From Paraburkholderia ginsengiterrae (GTDB lineage Bacteria; Pseudomonadota; Gammaproteobacteria; Burkholderiales; Burkholderiaceae), in the NCBI RefSeq assembly GCF_001645125.1, contig NZ_LXKA01000022.1, positions 1-64,000 of the forward strand: DNA of 64,000 nucleotides. Reading direction: 5' to 3'. Both the position numbers and the translations under genes were made by a program. The notes beneath the pieces are model-generated. The model was not told the origin of the DNA. It saw nothing but the letters and a program-made list of their open reading frames with translations, and searched no databases. Of this stretch, positions 54,219 through 64,000 are shown one piece after another (the first letter of the stretch is position 1; the number at the start of each line of letters is the position of its first letter).

Positions 54219-55199
54219 ATGCAATTCGATGCCGAATTGCTGCTGCTCGCCATGGCGCCAGTCTTTCTCGCATGCATCGGCTGGGAGGCGTGGCATCTGA
54301 GGCGCACGCGGCCGGGCGCGCAAATCTATAGCTGGCGCGACACGCTCTGCAATGCGGGGCTCGCGTTGATGCAGCAGGCCGCGGACAAAGTCGCGTGGCT
54401 CGCCATCATCCCGGTCTACGCGTTCTTCTACGATCACTATCGCGTCACCACGTGGCAGGCGAACTGGGTATCGTTCGTCGTGCTGTTCGTCGCTCAGGAT
54501 CTGCTCTATTACGTGTTTCACCGTTGCAGCCACCGCGTGCGCTGGCTGTGGGCCGCGCATGTCGTGCATCACTCGTCGGAGCGCATGAATTTTTCGACCG
54601 CGTTCCGCCAGAGCCTGATGTATCCGATCGCGGGCATGTGGCTGTTCTGGATTCCGCTGGCCGTGCTCGGCTTTCCGCCAAAGCAGATCGTCGCGATCGT
54701 GCTGATCAATCTCGGCTTTCAGTTTTTCGTGCATACGCAGGCCATCGGCAAGCTCGGCTGGCTCGAATATGTGGTCAACACGCCGTCGATTCATCGCGTG
54801 CACCATGCGCGCAACGACCGCTATATCGATCGCAACTATGCGGGCGTGCTGGTGATCTGGGATCGCCTGTTCGGCAGCTACGTCGAAGAAGATCTGCGCG
54901 ACGCACCGGTGTACGGCATCGTCGAACCGCTTCACACTTACAACCCACTGAAGGCGACGTTTCACGAATGGGCGTCGATGGCCCGCGACTTCGCGAGCGT
55001 GCGCGGCTGGCGCAACAAGTGGCGCGCGCTGTTTGCGCCGCCCGCATGGGCCGCGGACTATCACGCGCGACTGGCGGCCGGCTCGCTCGGTTCAGCCGGT
55101 GCTGATGGAGCGGATGGAGCGGCAAACAGGCATTCGGGCGGTGACGTTCGCGTGAATGAAGACCATACGGCGGCGATGCAAACAACGCGCAGACCGTAG
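54219..55199 (+). CDS. Sterol desaturase/fatty acid hydroxylase family membrane protein
   Basis: 326 residues with four or five helices and the di-iron histidine clusters of the family: HRCSHR, HVVHHSSE and HRVHHARN. Members hydroxylate or desaturate lipids; in Burkholderia the substrate is generally not known, and ornithine-lipid or hopanoid-type lipids are possible. GGAGGAAGACACC lies before the ATG. The C-terminal 60 residues beyond the helices are low-complexity. Confidence 0.87.
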   Translation: MQFDAELLLLAMAPVFLACIGWEAWHLRRTRPGAQIYSWRDTLCNAGLALMQQAADKVAWLAIIPVYAFFYDHYRVTTWQANWVSFVVLFVAQDLLYYVFHRCSHRVRWLWAAHVVHHSSERMNFSTAFRQSLMYPIAGMWLFWIPLAVLGFPPKQIVAIVLINLGFQFFVHTQAIGKLGWLEYVVNTPSIHRVHHARNDRYIDRNYAGVLVIWDRLFGSYVEEDLRDAPVYGIVEPLHTYNPLKATFHEWASMARDFASVRGWRNKWRALFAPPAWAADYHARLAAGSLGSAGADGADGAANRHSGGDVRVNEDHTAAMQTTRRP

Positions 55200-55293
55200 A
55201 AGATTCTGTAAGCTGGCGTCACGCCGCCGACGCGGCGGGCGCTGCCTGCAACACATGGCGCAAAGGCCACACATACGAGGAGATGTAGTCAAC

Positions 55294-56541
55294 ATGAAGC
55301 AAACAGCATCGAGGAAACAGCATTGGCTGCGCGTCACGCAGATCGCCATGGCCAGCACGGCGTTTGCCCTGCTCGCGGCTTGCGGCGGTGGTAGCGACAA
55401 TAACAACAACTCCAGCAGCACGCCGGCAGGCGGCGTCAAGCTGCAGATCGTCTCGTTCGGCGACAGCCTGTCGGATGCCGGCACGTATTCGCCGGTGATC
55501 CAGGGCAACTTCGGCGGTGGCCGCTTCACGACCAACCCGGGTGAAGTGTGGACGCAGAAGGTCGCGGAGTACTACGGCGACACGTTAAAACCGGCGTTCC
55601 TCGGGGGCTTCGGCCAGCCGCTGGTGGCAACGGGCGGCTTCGGCTACGCGCAGGGCGGCTCTGACGTCGTCAATGCTCAAGGTATAGGCTGGGCGCCCAA
55701 CAGCATGGCCGCTACGACCGTCCCGGTCGTGGCGCAGGTGGCCAGCTACCTGAGCACGAATACGAGCTTCAACGGCAACCAGCTCGTGCTGATGAACGGC
55801 GGTGCAAACGACATCTTCCAGTTCTCGACCACTGCCAATCTACAAGCGCTCGGCACCGCGCTGCAGACGCAATACCCGCTGCTCGTGCAGGCCGGCAAAC
55901 TGCCGAACTCGCAGGCAGGCCAGGTCGCGTTCATCGTCGGCTATCTGCAGCAGTTGGCCAACCCGCAGATCGCGACGGCCGCCAGCCAGCTCGCCGCGCA
56001 AGTCCAGAAAATCGTCGCCGCGGGCGCGACTCACGTGGTGGTGTCGACGGTGCCAGACATCGGCAATACACCGCTCGGTGTCACCGCTAACGCGAGCTCG
56101 CCTGGCGCAGCCGCACTGCTGTCCGGGATCACCGCGGCGTATAACTACCTGTTGGTACAGAACCTGACGGCCCTCGGCCTGCTGGGTACGGGTAAAGTCA
56201 TCGTGATCGATGCGTTCACGTGGTTCGATCAAACGTTGGCGAACTATCAGGCGCTGGGCTTCACGGTGGCCAACACCGACACGGCGTGTAACGTGAAGGC
56301 AATGCAGGCCAACGCAACCGCGTACGCCACCGCCAATCCGAGCGCAACGAACGGGTTGACCCCGGCCCAGTACGGCCAGCAGTTCGGCTCGTCGCTGTTC
56401 TGCTCGCCGCAGACTTACACGGTGGCTGGCGCTGACCAGACCTACATCTTCGCGGACACGGTCCACGCGAGCACGCACACCAATGCGTTGTTCGCGCAAT
56501 TCGTGCAACAGCAGATCGCGGCGACGGGGTTGGGCAAGTAA
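55294..56541 (+). CDS. GDSL/SGNH-family lipoprotein esterase
   Basis: 415 residues. A signal peptide ends in lipobox LLAAC (Cys near 30), followed by a GGGSDNNNNSSS linker. SGNH blocks are visible: block I VSFGDSLSDAGTY (catalytic Ser), block III GGANDIFQF (Asn) and block V with Asp-Thr-Val-His in FADTVHASTHT. Likely an outer-membrane or extracellular lipase/esterase. GAGGAGAT precedes the ATG at 55294; the upstream open frame has no support. Confidence 0.9.
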   Translation: MKQTASRKQHWLRVTQIAMASTAFALLAACGGGSDNNNNSSSTPAGGVKLQIVSFGDSLSDAGTYSPVIQGNFGGGRFTTNPGEVWTQKVAEYYGDTLKPAFLGGFGQPLVATGGFGYAQGGSDVVNAQGIGWAPNSMAATTVPVVAQVASYLSTNTSFNGNQLVLMNGGANDIFQFSTTANLQALGTALQTQYPLLVQAGKLPNSQAGQVAFIVGYLQQLANPQIATAASQLAAQVQKIVAAGATHVVVSTVPDIGNTPLGVTANASSPGAAALLSGITAAYNYLLVQNLTALGLLGTGKVIVIDAFTWFDQTLANYQALGFTVANTDTACNVKAMQANATAYATANPSATNGLTPAQYGQQFGSSLFCSPQTYTVAGADQTYIFADTVHASTHTNALFAQFVQQQIAATGLGK

Positions 56542-56562
56542 TCAGGCAACGCAGCAAGCGAG

Positions 56563-56594
56563 ACGGCGGATCAGGCGATCCGCCGTTTTTCTTT
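56563..56594 (+). terminator. Intrinsic terminator of the GDSL gene
   Basis: Stem ACGGCGGATC / GATCCGCCGT with loop AGGC, followed by TTTTCTTT, 21 bases after the stop. Confidence 0.9.
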
Positions 56595-56643
56595 GCGATG
56601 ATGGAAGACGCGGCTGGATTCAGCCGGGCTCTGCACGCAAGCG

Positions 56644-57693
56644 CTATCCCTGCGCTTCAAACGCCGCAGCCGCGCGCCCTAGCCGGTCATTGACCGCGAT
56701 CCACTCGATCGTATCCGGCAGCTTCTCGATCAGAATCCGCGTGACGTTCGCGCGGTCGAGCGCCCTCAGCAGGCCATACAGTTCACGCGCATAGACATGC
56801 GGATCTTCCGGCGCGGCGACGAAATGCACGCCGTCGGCATCGACCCAATGTCCGGCGCGCGACGAACGCGCCACCAAGGCCACGCGCTCGCCGGCTTCCC
56901 GCGCGGCAAGCAAAGGCTCCAGCTCGCCGAAAGGCAATAACGCCAGCGGCGTGCGCGGCGCGTAATGCGCCTTCAGCGTGCCGGAAGCCCGCGGCGCGGT
57001 CGCGTCCGAACCGTCGGGCAAGCGCGGCGCCTCGCCGAGCACGTCGGCGATATCCTGCGGGGTCACACGGCCCGGTCTCAACAGCGCCGGAAAGCCGCGC
57101 GACAGATCCAGAATGGTCGACTCGATGCCAACGTCCGACGCGCCGCCGTCCAGCACGTGAATCGTGTCACCGAATTCCTCGCGCACATGTTGCGCGGTGG
57201 TCGGGCTGACATGCCCAAAGCGGTTCGCCGATGGCGCCGCCACCCCGCCGTGCCCGCCACGCAACGCACTGAACGCATCGAGCAAGGCTTGCGCGACAGG
57301 ATGCGATGGGCAGCGCAGCCCCACCGAATCCTGCCCGCCGCTCACCGCGGCCGGAATGCGCGCGGCGCGCTTCAGGATCAACGTAAGCGGCCCAGGCCAG
57401 AACGCGTCGATCAGGCGCTGTGCCTCCGCGGGCAAATGCTCGACCCAGTAACCCGGATCGCCCTGCGGCGCGAGATGCACGATCACCGGATGATTCGCCG
57501 GCCTGCCCTTCGCCGCGTAAATACGCGCGACCGCGTCGGGATTCTCGGCGTCGCCGCCGAGGCCGTACACCGTCTCCGTGGGAAACGCGACCAGACCGCC
57601 CGCGTCGAGCAGCGCCGCCGCATGGTCGATCTGCGTAGCGCTCACAGGCAGTGCGCTCGCGGCACCCTCGGCGGGATTCTGTCGATCTGGCAT
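56644..57693 (-). CDS. tsaC: Threonylcarbamoyl-AMP synthase (Sua5/TsaC)
   Basis: Makes threonylcarbamoyl-AMP from threonine, bicarbonate and ATP for t6A37 of tRNA. 349 residues: YrdC domain (about 15-210) with FPTETVYGLGGDA, KGRPANHPVIVHL and AAPSANRFGHVSPT, then a linker and a Sua5 C-terminal domain (about 245-345), so it is the long Sua5 form. It follows purK by 10 bases, making it the last gene of a purine operon. Confidence 0.94.
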   Translation of the reverse strand: MPDRQNPAEGAASALPVSATQIDHAAALLDAGGLVAFPTETVYGLGGDAENPDAVARIYAAKGRPANHPVIVHLAPQGDPGYWVEHLPAEAQRLIDAFWPGPLTLILKRAARIPAAVSGGQDSVGLRCPSHPVAQALLDAFSALRGGHGGVAAPSANRFGHVSPTTAQHVREEFGDTIHVLDGGASDVGIESTILDLSRGFPALLRPGRVTPQDIADVLGEAPRLPDGSDATAPRASGTLKAHYAPRTPLALLPFGELEPLLAAREAGERVALVARSSRAGHWVDADGVHFVAAPEDPHVYARELYGLLRALDRANVTRILIEKLPDTIEWIAVNDRLGRAAAAFEAQG

Positions 57694-57703
57694 GGCGCGC
57701 GCG

Positions 57704-58933
<1,230 letters not shown>

Positions 58934-58999
58934 CTACCGCAGCAAGCACCCGGCCGGGGGTCGGACAGGGGGACGTCTTAAAGCAATCAGCCTGCGCGC

Positions 59000-59518
59000 T
59001 TACAGCGCCGGCAACACCATGGCGTGCGCCGCTTCGTTCTGGCGCACGCGGAATGCAGCCAGTTTTTCCGCATACTCCGGGCTCGTGCCGCTCAGCAGCG
59101 ACACGGCGAACAGCGCCGCATTCGCCGCGCCCGCTTCGCCGATCGCAAAGGTGGCGACCGGCACGCCCTTGGGCATCTGCACGATCGAATGCAGCGAATC
59201 GACGCCCTTCAGATACTTGCTTGCCACCGGCACGCCGAGCACCGGCACCGTGGTCTTGGCGGCCAGCATGCCCGGCAGATGCGCCGCGCCGCCCGCGCCC
59301 GCGATGATCGCGCGAATGCCGCGCTCGCGCGCGCTTTCAGCATAGGCGAACATTTCGTCGGGCATGCGGTGCGCGGATACGACCTTCGCTTCGTACGGCA
59401 CGCCGAATTCCTGCAGAATCGCCACGGCGTTTTTCATGACTTCCCAGTCGGAACTGGAGCCCATCAGCACGCCGACGACCGGCGCGCCATGCGTATGGGC
59501 GGTTTGTGCTTCACTCAT
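59000..59518 (-). CDS. purE: N5-carboxyaminoimidazole ribonucleotide mutase PurE
   Basis: Moves the carboxyl group to C4 of the imidazole, giving CAIR. 172 residues with [26 protein letters not shown] (catalytic His) and [15 protein letters not shown]. The ATG at 59518 follows AAGGAAG. Lies between purC and purK on the same strand. Confidence 0.97.
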   Translation of the reverse strand: MSEAQTAHTHGAPVVGVLMGSSSDWEVMKNAVAILQEFGVPYEAKVVSAHRMPDEMFAYAESARERGIRAIIAGAGGAAHLPGMLAAKTTVPVLGVPVASKYLKGVDSLHSIVQMPKGVPVATFAIGEAGAANAALFAVSLLSGTSPEYAEKLAAFRVRQNEAAHAMVLPAL

Positions 59519-59569
59519 CTTACGGCTTCCTTGTGTCTCGATCGCGGCGCAAAGGCCACGCGCTGGCAA

Positions 59570-60460
59570 TCACGCGAGCTTGTGACCGGTCAGGCGCTCG
59601 AGCGCTTCCTGATACTTCTCGCCCGTTTTCGTGACGACTTCGTCGGGCAGCTTCGGCGCCGGCGGCTCTTTCTTCCACGGCTGGGTTTCGAGCCAGTCGC
59701 GCACGAACTGCTTGTCGAACGACGGCGGGTTGGTGCCGACCTGATACTGGTCGGCCGGCCAGAAGCGCGACGAATCCGCGGTCAGCGCTTCGTCCATCAG
59801 GTACAGCTTGCCGTGGTTGTCGAGACCGAATTCGAACTTCGTGTCCGCGATGATGATGCCGCGCGTGGCGGCGTAGTCCGCGGCTTCCTTGTACAGCCGG
59901 ATCGAGATGTCGCGGATCGTGGCCGACAGTTCGGTGCCGATGCGGCGCTCCATCTCGTTGTACGTGATGTTTTCGTCGTGGTGGCCCATTTCGGCCTTGG
60001 CGGCCGGCGTAAAGATCGGCTCGGGCAGCTTCTGCGCATTTTGCAGACCCGGCGGCAACTCGACGCCGCACACCGAGCCGGTTGCCTGGTAGTCTTTCCA
60101 GCCGCTGCCGGCCAGATAGCCGCGCACCACCGCCTCGACGAGGATCGGCTCGAGGCGCTTGACCACCACCGCGCGGCCCTTGACCTGCTCGACTTCGTCT
60201 GCCGCGACCACCGACTCGGGCGCCACGCCCGTGAGGTGATTCGGCACCACGTGCTTCAGCTTCTCAAACCAGAAGTTCGCCATTTCATTGAGCACGCGGC
60301 CCTTATTCGGAATCGGCTCGCCCATGATGACGTCGAACGCCGACAGACGGTCGGTCGTGACGATCAGCAACTGGTCGTTGCCCACCGCATAGTTGTCGCG
60401 GACTTTACCGCGGCCGAGCAGCGGCAGCGAGCGGAGCGTGGATTCGTAGAGGGTAGACAT
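59570..60460 (-). CDS. purC: SAICAR synthetase PurC
   Basis: Joins CAIR and aspartate with ATP to SAICAR, the next purine step. 296 residues with [40 protein letters not shown] and [11 protein letters not shown]. The longer form typical of beta-proteobacteria. A terminator upstream separates it from fba; purE follows after 51 bases. Confidence 0.97.
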   Translation of the reverse strand: MSTLYESTLRSLPLLGRGKVRDNYAVGNDQLLIVTTDRLSAFDVIMGEPIPNKGRVLNEMANFWFEKLKHVVPNHLTGVAPESVVAADEVEQVKGRAVVVKRLEPILVEAVVRGYLAGSGWKDYQATGSVCGVELPPGLQNAQKLPEPIFTPAAKAEMGHHDENITYNEMERRIGTELSATIRDISIRLYKEAADYAATRGIIIADTKFEFGLDNHGKLYLMDEALTADSSRFWPADQYQVGTNPPSFDKQFVRDWLETQPWKKEPPAPKLPDEVVTKTGEKYQEALERLTGHKLA

Positions 60461-60499
60461 CGTCGTGGTTCGCTAAAAGTGAGGCAAAAAGTGTGACCG

Positions 60500-60543
60500 G
60501 AACAAAAGGGAAACGCCGTTCCCCGGATGATGCGGGAACGGCG
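60500..60543 (-). terminator. Terminator of fba
   Basis: On minus: CGCCGTTCCC / GGGAACGGCG (10-bp stem, 10-base loop) followed by TTTCCCTTTTGTTCC. It begins 62 bases after the fba stop and ends 54 bases before the purC start. Confidence 0.75.
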
Positions 60544-60604
60544 ATCTGACGACAACCTGGCCGGATGGCCACACGCATGGCGTGGCACCGGCCCGGGCGC
60601 CGGC

Positions 60605-61669
60605 TTAGCGGACGACTTGTGCGAGCTCGCCTGCTTTGTACTTCTCCGCGATTTTATCAAGCGAAACCGGCTTGATCTTGCCGGCCTGGCCTTCGCACCC
60701 GAATTGCGTGTAACGCTCGATACAGATTTTCATCGCCGCTTCGCGCGCCGGCTTCAGATAATCGCGCGGATCGAACTTGCCCGGGTTGGTCGCCATGTAG
60801 CGGCGGATCGCGCCGGTGATTGCCAGACGCAGGTCGGTGTCGATGTTGACCTTGCGCACGCCGTGCTTGATGCCTTCCTGGATTTCCTCGACCGGCACGC
60901 CGTACGTTTCCTTCATGTCGCCGCCGAATTCGCGGATTTCCGCGAGCAATTCCTGCGGCACCGACGACGAACCGTGCATGACCAGGTGCGTGTTCGGAAT
61001 GCGCTGGTGGATTTCCTTGATGCGCTGGATCGACAGAATGTCGCCCGTGGGCTTCTTGCTGAACTTGTAGGCGCCGTGCGACGTGCCGATCGCGATCGCC
61101 AGTGCGTCGCACTGGGTCAGCTTGACGAAGTCGGCGGCCTGCTCCGGATCGGTCAGCAGTTGCTCGCGGGTCATCGTGCCTTCCGCGCCGTGGCCGTCTT
61201 CCTTGTCGCCCTTCATGGTTTCCAGCGAACCGAGCACGCCCAGTTCCGCTTCCACCGTGACGCCGATCGAGTGCGCGGCTTCCACGACCTTGCGCGACAC
61301 TTCGACGTTGTACTCGTACGAAGCGACCGTCTTGCCGTCGGCTTCGAGCGAACCGTCCATCATCACGCTGGTGAAGCCGCTGCGGATTGCCGCCATGCAG
61401 ACCGCCGGCGACTGGCCGTGATCCTGGTGCATCACGACCGGGATGTGCGGATACGATTCGATCGCGGCTTCGATCAGGTGGCGCAGGAACGCCTCGCCCG
61501 CGTACTTACGCGCGCCGGCCGATGCCTGCATGATGACCGGTGCGTTGACCTTGTCGGCCGCCGCCATGATCGCCTGCACCTGCTCCAGGTTGTTCACGTT
61601 GAATGCCGGGAGGCCGTAGCCGTTTTCCGCAGCATGGTCCAGCAGTTGACGCATTGATACGAGAGGCAT
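60605..61669 (-). CDS. fba: Fructose-1,6-bisphosphate aldolase, class II
   Basis: Zinc aldolase of glycolysis and gluconeogenesis. 354 residues, class IIA-like (Calvin-type) with zinc ligands in [29 protein letters not shown] and [22 protein letters not shown] precedes the ATG at 61669, which decides against a start 23 codons upstream. Sits after pgk and pyk. Confidence 0.97.
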   Translation of the reverse strand: MPLVSMRQLLDHAAENGYGLPAFNVNNLEQVQAIMAAADKVNAPVIMQASAGARKYAGEAFLRHLIEAAIESYPHIPVVMHQDHGQSPAVCMAAIRSGFTSVMMDGSLEADGKTVASYEYNVEVSRKVVEAAHSIGVTVEAELGVLGSLETMKGDKEDGHGAEGTMTREQLLTDPEQAADFVKLTQCDALAIAIGTSHGAYKFSKKPTGDILSIQRIKEIHQRIPNTHLVMHGSSSVPQELLAEIREFGGDMKETYGVPVEEIQEGIKHGVRKVNIDTDLRLAITGAIRRYMATNPGKFDPRDYLKPAREAAMKICIERYTQFGCEGQAGKIKPVSLDKIAEKYKAGELAQVVR

Positions 61670-62049
61670 GCTTAACTCCTTAGATTGAAACGAATTCTTG
61701 TGCCGTCGGCATCTTTTGGGCGATTTTACGCGAAGCAAGCTGCCTACCCGTTCACCCAGTCTCTAAAGCGCATGTTCCCCGGATGCGCGATTGGAGTCTG
61801 TGCGCCGCCTCTCGCGGGGCATGACAACCTGCTTCGTTCAATCAACACGTGTCGGCCAGAGCTAGCGCTTTAGCTGTCGACCGGAGTTCGCGCTTTAGCG
61901 CGTTACTCCAGTCCCATGCAAAGCTCGCTACTCCGGTCCCATGCAAAGCACTTACTTTGGCCCCACGCAGAGCGCACCGATCGAGCTATCCGTGTCGACC
62001 GGAATTAGCGCTTCAACACTTGTTCCGGTCCACGCGGATCGCTGCAGAA
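61670..62049. other. 380-base region between pyk and fba with repeats
   Basis: No gene seen. Its pyk-proximal part (61877-62035) is built of degenerate repeats described separately; the fba-proximal part (61670-61850) must hold the fba promoter but shows no strong one by eye. Confidence 0.5.
61877..62035. repeat. Nested tandem and dispersed repeats downstream of pyk
   Basis: Three adjacent ~25-base units at 61904-61928, 61929-61952 and 61953-61977, built on TACTCC(A/G)GTCCCATGCAAAGC; the third is diverged (TACTTTGGCCCCACGCAGAGC). They are flanked by two copies of GTCGACCGGA(G/A)TT...GCGCTT (61877 and 61994). No spacer/repeat regularity of a CRISPR array. The GACCGGA/TCCGGTC parts are inverted relative to each other and could pair in RNA. 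Confidence 0.75.
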
Positions 62050-63486
62050 TCAATACGGCTCGCCGACCCGCACGATCTTCAGCGTATTGGTACCGCCGGC
62101 CTGGCCCATCGGCTCGCCGACAGTCAGCACCACCATGTCGCCATGCGATGCATAGCCCTTGCGGACCACGGTTTCCAACGCCTGTTGCAACGCGGTGTCA
62201 CGGTCGGTGTTGGTGTCCAGATGCAGCGAGGTCACGTTGCGATACAGCGCCATGGCCCGTTCGCTGCCGACCCGCGGCGTGAGCGCGAAAATCGGCACGT
62301 GGGTCGAATGACGCGACATCCACAGCGCGGTCGAGCCCGATTCGGTGAGCGCCACGATCGCCTTCGCGCCGAGGTGGTAGGCCGTGAACAGCGCGCCCAT
62401 GGCGATCGACTGGTCGATGCGCGTGAACGTGCGGTCGAGGAAATCCTTGTCCAGCTCCGAATGCTCCGATTTCTCGGCTTCGACGCAGATCGCCGCCATC
62501 GTCTCGATGGTCTGCACCGGGTACTTGCCCGCCGCCGATTCCGCCGACAGCATCACCGCGTCCGTGCCGTCGAGCACGGCGTTGGCGACGTCCGACACTT
62601 CCGCGCGGGTCGGCACCGGTGCGTGGATCATCGACTCCATCATCTGGGTCGCGGTGATCACGAACTTGTTCGACTCGCGCGCCATGCGGATCATGCGCTT
62701 TTGCAGCGCGGGCACTGCGGCATTGCCCACTTCCACGGCCAGGTCGCCACGCGCGACCATGATGCCGTCCGAGGCGTCGAGGATGCCTTGCAGCGCCGGA
62801 ATCGCTTCCGCGCGCTCGACCTTTGCGATCATCTTCGGCTTGATGCCGTACGGCGCGCCGGCGATATTCGCCAGCTGGCGCGCCATTTCCATGTCAGTGG
62901 CGTTCTTCGGGAACGACACCGCCACGTAATCCACGCCGAGCGACATGGCCGTGCGGATGTCTTCCATGTCCTTCGCGGTCAGCGCGGGCGCCGACAGGCC
63001 GCCGCCCTGGCGGTTGATACCCTTGTTGTTCGACAGCTCGCCGCCGATCTTGACGATCGTGTGGATCTCGCTGCCGATCACGCGTGCCACGTCCAGCACG
63101 ATCAGGCCGTCGTTGAGCAGCAGCACGTCGCCCGGCTTCAGATCGCGCGGCAGGTCCTTGTAGTCGAGGCCGGCGCGGCTTTCGTTGCCAAGCTCGCATT
63201 CGGCGTCGAGAACGAACGGCTCGCCGGCGACCAGCATGATCTTGCCGTTTTCGAATTTACCAACCCGGATCTTCGGGCCTTGCAGGTCCGCCATGATGGC
63301 GACTTCGCGGCCGGCATGACGGGCCGCCTCGCGCACGAATTCGGCGCGCTGGCGGTGGTCGTCGGCGGTGCCGTGCGAAAAGTTCAGCCGCACGACGTCG
63401 GCTCCTGCCTGAATCATTTGCTGCAGAATCTCCGGCGTGCTGGAAGCCGGTCCGATAGTAGCGACAATCTTGGTGGCGCGATGCAT
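62050..63486 (-). CDS. pyk: Pyruvate kinase
   Basis: Final ATP-forming step of glycolysis. 478 residues from MHRATKIVATIGPAS; seen are RLNFSHG, IMADLQGPKIRVG, the catalytic Lys of KPKMIAKVE, the metal-binding Glu region GIMVARGDLAVEVG, and TATQMMESM. GAGGAG lies 4 bases before the ATG at 63486, giving the usual length. The frame is open for 146 more codons upstream. Confidence 0.95.
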   Translation of the reverse strand: MHRATKIVATIGPASSTPEILQQMIQAGADVVRLNFSHGTADDHRQRAEFVREAARHAGREVAIMADLQGPKIRVGKFENGKIMLVAGEPFVLDAECELGNESRAGLDYKDLPRDLKPGDVLLLNDGLIVLDVARVIGSEIHTIVKIGGELSNNKGINRQGGGLSAPALTAKDMEDIRTAMSLGVDYVAVSFPKNATDMEMARQLANIAGAPYGIKPKMIAKVERAEAIPALQGILDASDGIMVARGDLAVEVGNAAVPALQKRMIRMARESNKFVITATQMMESMIHAPVPTRAEVSDVANAVLDGTDAVMLSAESAAGKYPVQTIETMAAICVEAEKSEHSELDKDFLDRTFTRIDQSIAMGALFTAYHLGAKAIVALTESGSTALWMSRHSTHVPIFALTPRVGSERAMALYRNVTSLHLDTNTDRDTALQQALETVVRKGYASHGDMVVLTVGEPMGQAGGTNTLKIVRVGEPY

Positions 63487-63925
63487 GAGTCTCCTCGTCT
63501 GGGTGAGATCGCTGGAAAGAGCGCTGCGAGTCGGATGCGGAGGCTGCGCACCGAGGGATGCTGCCGGGGGCTGCGCGCCGGCTGGGGCCAGCGTCGCTTT
63601 ATGGGGTGAGGCGGTGTTCGACACCGGCACGGGGCGTGCCGGCGGTTCGGCGAGCGCGACCTCGTCGTCCGCGAGTTCTGCCTGCGATTGAGCGGCTTGT
63701 CCGGTGGACAATTCCGCTGCTTCGACGGCAGTGGTCAACTCCGCGTGCGCGAGGGGCGAGCCGGATTCTTCAGGTTGCGGCGCTTCTGCTTGATTTACCG
63801 CGGTCGGGTCAGCCGCAGCCGCGGAGCGCGCTGCGCGCTCCCCCGCCTTTGCTGCTTCGGTATTACGCGGCGACTTGGCACCGCGCGCTTTTGCAGACTT
63901 TGTCATGGGGGAGCGCGCCGTCACG
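63487..63925 (-). other. pgk-pyk intergenic stretch with in-frame Ala-rich open frame
   Basis: 439 bases. The pyk frame continues without stop up to 63924, encoding a low-complexity Ala/Glu/Pro-rich sequence with candidate ATG codons at 63924 and 63906, neither with a ribosome site. I regard it as untranslated or as an unproven N-terminal extension of Pyk. Confidence 0.4.
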
Positions 63926-64000
63926 TTAAGCCCGCGATTCCAGAACTTCGACGGCCGGCAGCTTCTTGCCCTCGAGGAACTCGAGGAAGGCGCCGCCGCC
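63926..64000 (-). CDS. pgk: Phosphoglycerate kinase, C-terminal end only
   Basis: The last 24 codons and the TAA stop are inside the window. They read FLEFLEGKKLPAVEVL then ESRA, the typical Pgk C-terminus. Upstream neighbour of pyk and part of a glycolytic cluster. Confidence 0.88.
   Translation of the reverse strand, partial: GGGAFLEFLEGKKLPAVEVLESRA

Noticed and set aside
61877-62035. Repeats as a CRISPR array
   Set aside because: Units are adjacent without spacers and no cas gene is present.

Overview
The window is a stretch of GC-rich bacterial chromosome that fits the genus Paraburkholderia or Burkholderia in the wide sense. The clues are the pgk-pyk-fba-purC-purE-purK-tsaC order, a BpeR/BpeAB-OprB type efflux locus, a kynR/kynBUA tryptophan locus, and an intergenic repeat family I associate with Paraburkholderia. 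This assignment is inference from gene content; no rRNA or species marker is present. I found about 55 genes, no tRNA or rRNA, no CRISPR array and no insertion sequence.

Layout. 1-2.7 kb (minus): xerD (cut by the window edge one codon before its catalytic tyrosine), an alkyltransferase of the Ogt/MGMT family and queG. 2.7-4.9 kb (plus): tsaE overlapping a Tat-exported AmiC amidase. 4.9-14.3 kb: mixed housekeeping genes (EamA exporter, pirin, CnoX-type thioredoxin, tcdA, pdxH, cfa, DUF72, msrA, flavin reductase). 13.8-17.3 kb: an Lrp-type regulator divergent from kynB-kynU-kynA, which together turn tryptophan into anthranilate. 17.4-18.0 kb: a large inverted repeat with 203-bp arms, flanked by a striking strand-composition switch. 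18.3-28.5 kb: a polyol island made of a polyol dehydrogenase, xylulokinase and SorC-type regulator on plus, facing an operon for a polyol ABC transporter, an HAD phosphatase and a sorbitol-type dehydrogenase on minus. 28.8-31.4 kb: a metal ABC transporter whose ATPase ends in a His-rich tail. 31.5-35.2 kb (minus): glutathione-dependent formaldehyde detoxification (frmA, fghA) and a second xylulokinase. 35.6-37.2 kb: a purine permease followed by three intrinsic terminators. 37.3-44.3 kb: the RND efflux pump and its divergent TetR repressor, with an AcrR-like operator placed inside the pump promoter. 44.4-48.2 kb: isochorismatase-like hydrolase with divergent GlxA regulator, a membrane-tethered CoxG-like protein, DUF427 and a secreted protein. 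48.5-54.0 kb: DegP/MucD protease, a two-component system and DacB. 54.2-56.6 kb: sterol desaturase-family protein and a GDSL lipoprotein. 56.6-64 kb (minus): tsaC, purK, purE, purC, fba, pyk and the last codons of pgk.

Most of the window is ordinary core genome. The parts that deserve follow-up are the inverted-repeat element with its symmetric keto/amino skew, the His-tailed metal ATPase cassette, the candidate response-regulator boxes in front of degP, and the tandem repeats between fba and pyk. Overlapping long open frames on the opposite strand of many genes are a by-product of high GC and were left out. Base counts quoted below were made by hand.
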